This document shows positions 1 to 6,393 of a DNA stretch of 20,514 nucleotides, in pieces. The notes beneath the pieces are model-generated. The model did no database searches and was not told the DNA's origin. It worked only from the letters and a program-made list of their open reading frames with translations. Origin of the DNA: a virus; the IMG/VR virus record IMGVR_UViG_3300024301_000118, positions 1 through 20,514 of that record; one strand, given 5' to 3'. Numbering within the stretch: position 1 is the stretch's first letter; the number at the start of each line of letters is the position of its first letter. Both the position numbers and the translations under genes were made by a program.

Positions 1-42
1 ATCTTTACCTGATGCCGCTTTACCTACGAGTATTAATTTCAT
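1..42 (-). CDS. P-loop nucleotide kinase, N-terminal fragment (partial)
   Basis: Only the first 14 codons lie in the window; the gene runs off the left edge. The peptide begins MKLILVGKAASGKD, a hydrophobic beta strand followed by a Walker A loop (GKAASGKD). This is the usual start of phage nucleoside monophosphate kinases such as guanylate kinase-like or T4 gp1-like dNMP kinases, where the lysine binds the ATP phosphates. Assignment to a kinase subfamily is an inference from 14 residues; any P-loop enzyme with this start is possible. It lies 29 bases after the stop of the preceding gene and is read in the same direction. Confidence 0.6.
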   Translation of the reverse strand, partial: MKLILVGKAASGKD

Positions 43-71
43 GTAGTTTATATGATGAATTTATTTTTTGT

Positions 72-407
72 TTATTTAAAAAGTCTATTAGTTATAGCAA
101 GTCCAATTTTTTGTAATGTAGATGGTTTTGTTCCCCATAAAATATCTTCTTGTAAACTTGATGACCAACGATACATGGGCGTTGCCAAGAATAAGAAGTC
201 CCAATTATCAATGGTAAACTCTTTTACATTTCCACCATTAGGTAGTCTAAACTCTATAGACAACAATGAATATGGCCTAAAGTCTTTTACTATTTCAAAG
301 AATGTAAATCCCCAACAACCGTCACCATCATGTAAAAAGATATCTAATAGATTGAACTTAATATTCCATCTGCGAGTTCGCCATGCTATTTTTTGTAATA
401 ATCCCAT
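72..407 (-). CDS. Conserved-looking small tryptophan-rich phage protein, function unknown
   Basis: A 111-residue protein rich in Trp, Phe and Arg, with no signal peptide or membrane segment. The middle (about residues 48-75: SIEFRLPN, then FTIDNWDFLF) alternates like beta strands and suggests a compact beta-rich fold. Its ATG shares one base with the stop of the upstream gene (TAATG), which supports this start and suggests translational coupling. The plus-strand reading frame over the same bases is a shadow with no sensible neighbours. I recognise no catalytic motif and assign no function. Confidence 0.7.
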   Translation of the reverse strand: MGLLQKIAWRTRRWNIKFNLLDIFLHDGDGCWGFTFFEIVKDFRPYSLLSIEFRLPNGGNVKEFTIDNWDFLFLATPMYRWSSSLQEDILWGTKPSTLQKIGLAITNRLFK

Positions 408-616
408 TATGCTTCTAATTTATGTAAGTCTGTTAGTAATATAGAATATACTTCTTCGCATGATTCTTTATAGAATACATCGGTGAAGTTTTTCATGTTG
501 TCATATTTAGAGTATAAATATTGTCCAAATCTCAAATCTTGTTCATTTCTACCATCACCATGTTCAATTGCCCATGATAGGTATTCTCCGTTTAATCTTG
601 AATAGTTTAATTCCAT
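407..616 (-). CDS. Small hypothetical protein (69 aa)
   Basis: A 69-residue soluble protein with an acidic and aromatic composition, probably mostly helical. It starts one base after the stop of the upstream 42-residue gene and ends in a TAATG overlap with the next gene, so it sits inside a tightly packed operon. No known domain is recognised. The chain of overlaps on both sides is the main evidence that it is real. Confidence 0.65.
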   Translation of the reverse strand: MELNYSRLNGEYLSWAIEHGDGRNEQDLRFGQYLYSKYDNMKNFTDVFYKESCEEVYSILLTDLHKLEA

Positions 617-617
617 T

Positions 618-746
618 TTATTCTTTACAATTACATGTTCCGTTTGTACTACAATTACCTGTGCACTTTTTAGGTTCAGGTGGTGTCACCGGATCTGTTG
701 AAGATTTATTCCACATATCATCCCAAAATATCATATCATTTCCCAT
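618..746 (-). CDS. Tiny cysteine-rich protein (42 aa)
   Basis: The frame encodes 42 residues from an ATG at 746-744 to a TAA at 620-618. The N-terminal part is acidic and aromatic (MIFWDDMWNK), the middle is proline-rich (PVTPPEPKK), and the C-terminal end carries four cysteines at 28, 32, 38 and 40 (CTGNC and CNC). Such spacing could bind a metal ion or form disulfides; this is an inference. It overlaps the upstream gene by 11 bases and its stop is followed after one base by the next ATG. The perfect fit between neighbours is the best argument that it is coding. Confidence 0.6.
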   Translation of the reverse strand: MGNDMIFWDDMWNKSSTDPVTPPEPKKCTGNCSTNGTCNCKE

Positions 747-969
747 TTTCTACTATATAAGTTGTTTCTACTTCTGGATCTTTAATTACTTGAATTATAC
801 GTGGCTCAGTAGCTCCGTTTGATTTTAAGATGCTGCAGACTCTATTATATACAGACTTAGGTATACAACCATTAACACCAGAACTAAGATCACCAGGTAC
901 GTCTAAAATGCTTTCAATGTATTTGTGTATAAAGTCAGATTCAGTCATATTATTATTAATCAAATTCAT
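736..969 (-). CDS. Small hypothetical protein (77 aa)
   Basis: A 77-residue protein without recognised domain. The middle is helical (SDFIHKYIESIL, then SVYNRVCSILKSNGA) and the end is charged (VIKDPEVETTYIVENGK). Two starts are possible: the ATG at 969, which overlaps the upstream gene by 14 bases, or an internal ATG at 948 (MTESDF), which avoids the overlap. I favour neither strongly. Its 3' end overlaps the cysteine-rich small gene by 11 bases. Confidence 0.6.
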   Translation of the reverse strand: MNLINNNMTESDFIHKYIESILDVPGDLSSGVNGCIPKSVYNRVCSILKSNGATEPRIIQVIKDPEVETTYIVENGK

Positions 970-1114
970 CTAATTCATCTAGATCATCTAGATTTCCCAT
1001 TCTTTTAGGATTAAAATAGTTTTCTTCGAATCTCTGTTTCTTTTTTTTGAAATGGATTTTCCGTTTTCTATCTTCTGGATTATGTTCCCCACGCGGTGAT
1101 TTGCGCTTCTTCAT
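956..1114 (-). CDS. Small highly charged protein (52 aa)
   Basis: A 52-residue frame from an ATG at 1114 to a TAA at 958-956. It is sharply two-part: residues 1-38 are strongly basic (MKKRKSPRGE, KRKIHFKKKKQR), and residues 41-52 are acidic (NLDDLDELDEFD). The basic part could bind nucleic acid or an acidic partner, but that is a guess. It fills what would otherwise be an empty gap, starts 15 bases after the upstream stop, and overlaps the next gene's first ATG by 14 bases. Confidence 0.55.
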   Translation of the reverse strand: MKKRKSPRGEHNPEDRKRKIHFKKKKQRFEENYFNPKRMGNLDDLDELDEFD

Positions 1115-1129
1115 TTTAATGTAATTTGG

Positions 1130-1486
1130 TTATTCTTTTTTATCTCCGGGCCATTTAGTATCCGAATATTCAAATGGCGTTTTATTATAAGTAGTTCCAG
1201 TCGTATACCAAAAAGGTGTGCCAGGTGGAACATCTCCGGGCGTGAAAGGTGGTTGATAAGGATTAGTTGGAAATGGAGGCATTGCCGGCATAGGTGGAAA
1301 TAAAGGTTGATACAATTCATGGTTATCTTTCAATAAAATAACAGCTTCTTGAACTGAAATAATACCGTCTTCTCTTAAAAGCGCAACGGTACTTGTTTTC
1401 TCAAGCCTATCATTTAATAATGAGTCTGCCATATTTATGGTAATGTGACCCTCTGTTAGCAATCTTTCAACTATTTGATCTTTCAT
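1130..1486 (-). CDS. Hypothetical protein with helical N-domain and proline-rich tail
   Basis: 118 residues. Residues 1-55 look like a small helical domain (MKDQIVERLL, INMADSLLND, SVQEAVILLKD). Residues 58-98 are extremely rich in Pro, Phe and Met (FPPMPAMPPF, YQPPFTPGDVPPGTPF), and a charged tail (WPGDKKE) ends the protein. The proline-rich part is probably extended and may be a flexible linker or a binding peptide. It is the first gene after the terminator at 1536-1561 and has its own TATA-like element upstream, so it may head a separate transcription unit. Function unknown. Confidence 0.7.
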   Translation of the reverse strand: MKDQIVERLLTEGHITINMADSLLNDRLEKTSTVALLREDGIISVQEAVILLKDNHELYQPLFPPMPAMPPFPTNPYQPPFTPGDVPPGTPFWYTTGTTYNKTPFEYSDTKWPGDKKE

Positions 1487-1505
1487 TGTTTAGTATATTT
1501 GTACT

Positions 1506-1515
1506 TTATATATGA
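1506..1515 (-). promoter_or_regulatory. Possible promoter -10 element, variant TCATATATAA
   Basis: On the minus strand the bases read TCATATATAA, two bases different from the AGATATATAA element found ahead of the structural genes. It lies about 20 bases before the ATG at 1486, the same distance as for the other elements, and just downstream of a terminator hairpin. No -35 box is evident. Confidence 0.35.
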
Positions 1516-1535
1516 CCCGTTTTATTTGTTTCAAA

Positions 1536-1561
1536 AAAAATGCAACCGGAGTTGCATTTTT
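1536..1561 (-). terminator. Rho-independent terminator with UNCG-type loop
   Basis: On the minus strand an 11-bp stem (AAAAATGCAAC pairing with GTTGCATTTTT) closes a TCCG loop. The stem continues directly into a run of T (eight T, 1540-1533). C(TCCG)G belongs to the stable UNCG tetraloop class. It lies about 25 bases after the stop of the membrane-anchored coiled-coil gene at 1586 and before the gene starting at 1486. The flanking A-run means it could also work weakly in the plus direction. Confidence 0.8.
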
Positions 1562-1585
1562 ATATTCTTTAGTCGAAAGTTTAAT

Positions 1586-2017
1586 TTATTTTGTTTTTAC
1601 TAGTTTATTTTCCTCTATCATATGATACAGTTTATCTACAAATGCAGTATTGTCATTAAATTTTGCATTAATGTCTGCAATATGTTTTGAGATACCATCT
1701 GCCATTTTATCTGTACGGGAATCGATATAAGCGTATAACTTATTCATCTCATCTTGCGCATGGTTATTTAGAGTATCAGCATAGTCATGTAAAGTGTGAC
1801 TAACACTGTCAATCCTATCAATTTCTTGATCGATTCTGCGGTCTAACATTTCGTTATCTCTGTGAATTTCACGTTCTAATTCATTGATAACGTTTTGTAA
1901 ATCTTCAATTTCTGTATACAAATCCTTGATCTGTACACGAGTCTTAAACATACCGTAAACACCAGCTAAAGCTAACACTGACAATACACCTAAAACGAAT
2001 GCAATTGTTTGTTCCAT
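1586..2017 (-). CDS. Membrane-anchored coiled-coil protein, function unknown
   Basis: 143 residues. Residues 5-24 form one hydrophobic segment (IAFVLGVLSVLALAGVYGMF), followed by a basic residue pair, typical of an N-terminal signal anchor. Residues 30-110 show a long heptad-like, charged coiled coil (IEDLQNVINELEREIHRDNE, then RRIDQEIDRID). The product is therefore likely an inner-membrane protein with a rod-like soluble domain. Spanin-like or envelope-associated roles would fit this shape, but there is no sequence motif proving it. It is followed by a strong terminator. It begins 17 bases after the KTSC gene stop, so the two are probably co-transcribed. Confidence 0.7.
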   Translation of the reverse strand: MEQTIAFVLGVLSVLALAGVYGMFKTRVQIKDLYTEIEDLQNVINELEREIHRDNEMLDRRIDQEIDRIDSVSHTLHDYADTLNNHAQDEMNKLYAYIDSRTDKMADGISKHIADINAKFNDNTAFVDKLYHMIEENKLVKTK

Positions 2018-2034
2018 AATTTATTTATTTTTAT

Positions 2035-2277
2035 TTACTCGACTAAAGAAGTATCTTCGCTATGAATTTTTTCAAACTCATATTTACCTTTAATAAATTG
2101 ATTGAGAGCTTTACCTTGAGATTCTGCAAGATTAAATAAATTCCAATCAGCAGCTTCAACATCTTTGTATAGATATGAACCATGATTAAAATGTACTAAT
2201 AGAGTCTTATGCTCATAATTATATGCAGCTGACTTAAGTGTAGAGCTATTGTAATGTGAATGTGTTGATGTAATCAT
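2035..2277 (-). CDS. KTSC-domain protein
   Basis: 80 residues that match the pattern of the KTSC domain (named after the Lys-tRNA synthetase C-terminal context). The features are an N-terminal SSTLKSAAYNYEHKTLLVHF strand pair, then GSYLYKDV, and the C-terminal KALNQFIKGKYEFEKI. The family occurs as small stand-alone proteins in phages and bacteria; its biochemical role is not well known. Length is normal for the family. It is the first gene after the tape measure gene, with a TATA-like element ahead of its ATG. Confidence 0.75.
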   Translation of the reverse strand: MITSTHSHYNSSTLKSAAYNYEHKTLLVHFNHGSYLYKDVEAADWNLFNLAESQGKALNQFIKGKYEFEKIHSEDTSLVE

Positions 2278-2290
2278 ATTAAATGTATTT

Positions 2291-2321
2291 AAACATTATA
2301 TGATCTACTAAAATAATGTTT
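2291..2321 (-). other. AT-rich inverted repeat between tape measure and KTSC genes
   Basis: AAACATTAT (2291-2299) pairs with ATAATGTTT (2313-2321) around a 13-base loop. It starts four bases after the tape measure stop. There is no T-run after it on the minus strand, so it is a poor terminator. It overlaps the TATA-like element at 2296-2303. Its low G+C content means a stable RNA hairpin is doubtful. Confidence 0.3.
2296..2303 (-). promoter_or_regulatory. Possible promoter -10 element ahead of KTSC gene
   Basis: Minus strand TCATATAA, ending 19 bases before the ATG at 2277. It resembles the variant element at 1506-1515. The spacing fits a promoter, but the sequence is short and AT-rich, so chance is possible. 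Confidence 0.25.
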
Positions 2322-2324
2322 CAA

Positions 2325-5300
2325 TTAACGGCCTCCACCTAGTCCATCTTCTTTAATTGCATCAATAGATTTACGATCTAGACTTACAACCATTTTAGAT
2401 GGGAATTGGATTTTAGGTGCAGGTGAACTTGAACCGCCTGAATTACTACCGAACATATTAGAAACTGCATTACCTACTTTTTCGATAATACCAGTATTTT
2501 GTTCATTTCCTTCTTGAACAGTGCTTCTGAAATTCTCTAACATTTCAGCTAGATTATCAAGTGCATCTTCTAAAGATTCACCCATTTGAGCTAAGACATC
2601 GCTAGGAGAACCTCCTTCTGATAAAACTGCAAGTGCTTCGAACATTGTTCTAGCCTCAGTTAATTTAGCTAAATCCATAGAGTTAATAGCAGAACTTATA
2701 GTAGGGAATACAGTTCCACTTGTTTTCATACTAACACCTATTGATTTCCACAATTCAGCTTGAGCTTCATATCCAGCAACAGGTCTTGTCATACTAACTT
2801 TACCAACAAACATACCTTTAAATACTTCTAACGTTTTTATGTTAGTTCCGTTAATAGCACCTGAAATAGCTTGAGCACCCTTGCCCATTTTTTCATAACC
2901 GGTTCCTACTGCTAAAAATAAGTTTGATCTACTGTCCAGTACTTCTGTTCCGACATTCATTTGACCGCCATATATTGCAGTAAACTCATCTAATTGTTTA
3001 GCACTTACCGTATTAATTGATCCTATGATCATTGGAATGGCCACTGCCATTCTCATATATGATGTTGTTAAGCCTTTTAAGAAATTTGTTTTAGATTCAA
3101 GCAATTCTGCTGGAGATTCACCTCCAAAAATAGATGCAAATGATTTTGCTTTGTCTACTGTAAATGTCGCAATAGCAGTAATGATCTGTGGAATTGCAGT
3201 ACCCAATTTAGCGTATGTGCCTCCTATGGTTGCTATTAAATTCTTTTTAGCATTAATAATTCCCACATCTTGTCCACCCGCATCGGTGATCGTTGATATG
3301 ATAGCGGTTACTTTTTCTTTTACATCTTGAGCGTCGGTAATTTTAGAAGTAATTTTAACAACATTATCAACTACCGATGCCAATGTTGTATAAGGTTCTC
3401 CTAATTGCAATGCTATCTCTACACCTTTTTCAAAACTAGATGAAGAGAACCACCCGCCGTCTTTGCCAATTCCAGATTTACCCACTTCTTCAAAAACTCC
3501 AGCTAAACCTTTAATAAGAGCTTTAGTGTTTTTAGATAGTTTTTTAACTAGTGAACCTACGTTACCAATTGATTTAAATCCTGTTGGGTTACCATCTTTA
3601 TCATAGCCAGTTGGGAATTTAAGATTGGCCATAGCTTGTACACCATTTGCCAAATTATAAAGAGGTGTACCCATTTGTTTAACAACATTAATACCCTTCT
3701 CATATGTAGAACTACTAAACCATGAACTACCTTGAGCTGCTTCAGACGCTCCAACCTCTGCGAATACAGAACTTAAACCTGCTACTAATAATTGTGTATT
3801 CTTTATTAAACCTGGAACTACAGTACCAATATCTATTGTTTCGTAGCCAGTTGGATTGCCATCTTTATCAAATCCCGTTGGGAATTTAAGATTAGCCATG
3901 GCTTGTACACCTTTTGCAATTCCGGTGAGTGCTTTACCCATTCCACCGACAGCTGAAATACCCATAGCAACTACTGATTGTCCACTAGTATTACCTGTTA
4001 ATGCAGATAATAATGAAGAACCTCCGCCTGGATATTTTTTTCCAACTTCTGCAAAAGTATCGGCTAAACCGCTTACTATAAAACTAACATTTTGCTTTAA
4101 TTTAGGTAGATCAGCATCTTCAGCTATACTGGAAAATGCTCTAATACCTGCGACTATACCAACTAATGCAGCTCCAGCTAATATCAACATAGGTGCTCCC
4201 ATTGCAATACCTGCGACAGAAAGAGGACCTAATGATATACCATCTGCGATTGCATCCATTGCAACCTCAAAGTTAGTTTTCTTACCTCCGAAGAAGCCTT
4301 TTTCTCCAGACCAGTTAAATGGTTTATTACCTTTTTTATCAATACTGCCTAAAGCTTTAAAGTTCATTTTACTAATTGCTAATATACCTAAACTTATGCC
4401 CAATGTCGCGACACCTGCTACTACCATCGCAGCTGAACCTATTAATATAAATGGTGCTGCTAAACCTGCTGCGGCCATTGCTATTGCAAGCCCTGCAATA
4501 ACTCCACCTATTACAAGTACTTTCTCTGTTGTTAGGTTTTCAGTTGCTTTTGCAAGTGCAGCAACTCCAAGTGCAATAGGTAATAGAGCTATACCTGCTA
4601 GAGCCATAGCCGCCGAACCTAATGCTATAGCCAATGGAACTGGTCCAATACCGGCAACTCCCATTGCTACAGCTAATCCAACGATTACTGCTGCCATCAT
4701 ACCTAAATTACCCCAAGAAAGACCGTCTAATGCTTTTTTCATTGCATAGACACCTACTGCTATTATTATCATAGCGCCGGCAGCAAACAGCATTGCTATT
4801 GAGCCCTTCTTAATAAACTTTTCACCAACGCCAGCAAGTGCAAAAATTGCAGCAACTGCGCCTAATACAACTAAAACACCAAAGGTTTGAAGAGCATTCT
4901 CTGCATCAACTGGGCCAATCAATAATTTAGCTAAGAAAATTGCTACTGCAACTGCTAAAATTGCTCCCGCAGCATACATTAATATAGTTGCACCCTTTGT
5001 AGTACTCTTACCTAATACTTTATCAACTACATAGAATGCGAGGGCAACAGTACCAACTAATAGTAATACTTTACCTACTTCATCCCATCCTAATGTAGAA
5101 ATAATAAGAGAAGATAACACTAATGAAACTGCTACTGATAAAATAGCCATAGATGCAGTTATAAGTGCCCTACTAGTCTTTCTCATTGCTTTATCGACTT
5201 GCATCTTATCTATTAACCAGAATACTCCAGCTAATGTAAGAATTATCAATGAAGCTGTGGCTAAACCATATAGAATAGGTTGTGTTAAAAGTCCAATTAA

Positions 5301-6056
5301 TATCAAACCGACTGAAAGCCCTAATAATGCCAATGACAAGGTTTTTAGAGTTTTGGCCATTTTATTTAAACTCTTACCTATTTTCATTTTATCTAAGAGC
5401 ATGCCTAATAGACCAAAACCTAATAAAATAGCTCCAGCTACCAATAGACCCTTTAGGATATATGGTGCTAGAAGTGACATTAAGACTAAACTACCTGACA
5501 TTATTAATAATGCCGTGCCCACGTCTCCGAGTACAAGAATCTTCTTAAGTGCCTTTTTATCTAATTTCTCAGTAGCCCACAATAGACCCTGGATCATAAG
5601 TTTTAATAATGGAACCCAAATAATGGCTCCAATACCAGCTAATAGTAATAATGGAGTAGCCAATATCATGGTGGCTGCAAATTTAAGGATTGAATATCCT
5701 ATATCTGCTAAAGATAAAAGACCATTTGTCAATGCTTCCATCTTTAATTTAAGTTCTTTGCCGTCTGGTGCTCTATCTAAAGCATCGATAATGACACCTA
5801 AACCAAGTCCAATAGGTTTTAATGCTCCCGCAGTAATTCTAAGGACTAGAGCCTCTTTAGCAGAAACACTACCTTTGCCCTTTCCACCCGATTTAAGAGC
5901 CTTGACAAGCTCATCCATTTTTTCATATAAATCGCCACCCATTGAGACCGAAGCTGCAGTTTGGCCAGTGTTTATTGCGATTTGTTCCAGTGCTTTATTA
6001 CCAGATCCCATTCTTTCGAATGCACTTGCTAAAATAGGTGGTATTAGTTGAGCCAA
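2325..6056 (-). CDS. Tail tape measure protein
   Basis: 1243 residues, the longest gene here. Its size, its place right after the tail chaperone pair and downstream of sheath and tube, and its composition all fit the tape measure that sets tail length inside the tube. Residues about 68-620 hold many hydrophobic Gly/Ala/Leu segments, as expected for a protein that may enter the host membrane on ejection. Residues about 649-906 hold three related units carrying FxEVG. Two of these also carry the near-identical segments LKFPTGFDKDGNPTG and LKFPTGYDKDGNPTG. Residues about 935-1145 hold four weaker repeats of about 50-57 residues. Translation seems to start at TTG (6056-6054). An in-frame TAA lies seven codons upstream, and the first internal ATG is at codon 16. 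Confidence 0.88.
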   Translation of the reverse strand: MAQLIPPILASAFERMGSGNKALEQIAINTGQTAASVSMGGDLYEKMDELVKALKSGGKGKGSVSAKEALVLRITAGALKPIGLGLGVIIDALDRAPDGKELKLKMEALTNGLLSLADIGYSILKFAATMILATPLLLLAGIGAIIWVPLLKLMIQGLLWATEKLDKKALKKILVLGDVGTALLIMSGSLVLMSLLAPYILKGLLVAGAILLGFGLLGMLLDKMKIGKSLNKMAKTLKTLSLALLGLSVGLILIGLLTQPILYGLATASLIILTLAGVFWLIDKMQVDKAMRKTSRALITASMAILSVAVSLVLSSLIISTLGWDEVGKVLLLVGTVALAFYVVDKVLGKSTTKGATILMYAAGAILAVAVAIFLAKLLIGPVDAENALQTFGVLVVLGAVAAIFALAGVGEKFIKKGSIAMLFAAGAMIIIAVGVYAMKKALDGLSWGNLGMMAAVIVGLAVAMGVAGIGPVPLAIALGSAAMALAGIALLPIALGVAALAKATENLTTEKVLVIGGVIAGLAIAMAAAGLAAPFILIGSAAMVVAGVATLGISLGILAISKMNFKALGSIDKKGNKPFNWSGEKGFFGGKKTNFEVAMDAIADGISLGPLSVAGIAMGAPMLILAGAALVGIVAGIRAFSSIAEDADLPKLKQNVSFIVSGLADTFAEVGKKYPGGGSSLLSALTGNTSGQSVVAMGISAVGGMGKALTGIAKGVQAMANLKFPTGFDKDGNPTGYETIDIGTVVPGLIKNTQLLVAGLSSVFAEVGASEAAQGSSWFSSSTYEKGINVVKQMGTPLYNLANGVQAMANLKFPTGYDKDGNPTGFKSIGNVGSLVKKLSKNTKALIKGLAGVFEEVGKSGIGKDGGWFSSSSFEKGVEIALQLGEPYTTLASVVDNVVKITSKITDAQDVKEKVTAIISTITDAGGQDVGIINAKKNLIATIGGTYAKLGTAIPQIITAIATFTVDKAKSFASIFGGESPAELLESKTNFLKGLTTSYMRMAVAIPMIIGSINTVSAKQLDEFTAIYGGQMNVGTEVLDSRSNLFLAVGTGYEKMGKGAQAISGAINGTNIKTLEVFKGMFVGKVSMTRPVAGYEAQAELWKSIGVSMKTSGTVFPTISSAINSMDLAKLTEARTMFEALAVLSEGGSPSDVLAQMGESLEDALDNLAEMLENFRSTVQEGNEQNTGIIEKVGNAVSNMFGSNSGGSSSPAPKIQFPSKMVVSLDRKSIDAIKEDGLGGGR

Positions 6057-6082
6057 CTTAAGTGTGTGTATTTTTTAATATA

Positions 6083-6114
6083 AGACAAACGCTACTAGTG
6101 TGTAGCGTTTGTCT
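6083..6114 (-). other. Perfect 13-bp hairpin in tape measure leader
   Basis: AGACAAACGCTAC and GTAGCGTTTGTCT form a perfect 13-bp stem with a six-base loop. On the minus strand the stem starts eight bases after the AGATATATAA element (6131-6122). If transcription starts at the usual distance, the hairpin would be at the very 5' end of the tape measure mRNA. There is no T-run on either side, so a simple terminator is less likely than an mRNA-stabilising or translation-controlling structure. Confidence 0.7.
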
Positions 6115-6121
6115 ATACTCT

Positions 6122-6131
6122 TTATATATCT
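6122..6131 (-). promoter_or_regulatory. Late promoter element AGATATATAA, tape measure gene
   Basis: An exact copy of the ten-base motif shared by five structural genes, placed between the stop of the chaperone extension (6132) and the leader hairpin. It resembles the TATAAATA -10 element of T4 late promoters, which have no -35 box. That it is used as a late promoter here is an inference. Confidence 0.6.
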
Positions 6132-6380
6132 TTAAAATTTAGGCATCTTCATTGAAGGCGCTTTCATTTGTGGGATCTTAGGCATCGCAGGCGTTTTATA
6201 CTTAGAACTCATTTGATTCTGTTGTTGTGCCTGTTGTTCTTCTTGATCCTTATTCTGATTATTCTTCTCTTTAATGTAATCCGACAGGTTCTTAACATAA
6301 TACCAATACTCGTAGTAGTATAAATTATCAACTTCTGAAGGTTGCATTCTGAGATGTATGCCCAGATAGAACTTAGTCTT
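6132..6380 (-). CDS. +1-frame extension of the tail assembly chaperone
   Basis: This frame is open from 6500 but has no ATG before 6347. Its meaningful part follows the stop of the gp26-like gene: 82 codons, reading from KTKFYLGIHLRMQPSEVDNL through YYYEYWYYVKNLSDYIKEKN. A Gln/Glu-rich stretch and a Pro/Met/Lys tail (MPKIPQMKAPSMKMPKF) follow. A +1 shift on CTT TAA would join it to residue 335 of the upstream protein, giving about 417 residues. Long-tailed phages often make such an extended chaperone to load the tape measure protein, and the tape measure gene is next. The alternative is a separate 71-residue protein from the ATG at 6347, which has no good leader and would drop the FYLGIHLR helix. 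Confidence 0.65.
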   Translation of the reverse strand, partial: KTKFYLGIHLRMQPSEVDNLYYYEYWYYVKNLSDYIKEKNNQNKDQEEQQAQQQNQMSSKYKTPAMPKIPQMKAPSMKMPKF

Positions 6381-6393
6381 AAAGTAATTCTCC
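6378..6393 (-). promoter_or_regulatory. Putative +1 programmed frameshift site (CTT TAA)
   Basis: Minus-strand bases read GGAGAATTACTTTAAG. The zero-frame codons are GAA TTA CTT TAA; slipping from CTT to TTT places AAG in the A site. CTT before a stop codon is the known +1 slippery element of bacterial prfB (CTT TGA). A GGAGA five bases upstream of CTT recalls the prfB stimulatory Shine-Dalgarno-like sequence, though prfB spacing is three bases. The frame shift needed to reach the downstream coding sequence is exactly +1. Confidence 0.6.

Noticed and set aside
46-55. TCATATAAAC as promoter of the partial kinase gene
   Set aside because: It is so close to the ATG that the transcript would be leaderless or start inside the gene; probably just AT-rich spacer.
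52-444. Plus-strand frame of 130 codons near the left edge
   Set aside because: It opposes two minus-strand genes joined by a TAATG overlap and flanked by other minus-strand genes; its translation has no domain-like pattern.
3557-3754. Minus-strand frame of 65 codons inside the tape measure gene
   Set aside because: Out of frame with the tape measure gene and created by its repeated sequence; no independent support.
3856-4749. Long plus-strand frame opposite the tape measure gene
   Set aside because: Its Pro/Ala/Ile-rich translation is the reverse shadow of hydrophobic Gly/Ala codons in the tape measure gene; no leader, no neighbours on that strand.
5257-6051. Second plus-strand frame of 264 codons opposite the tape measure gene
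   Set aside because: The same shadow effect from low-stop composition; the minus-strand gene is clearly the coding one.
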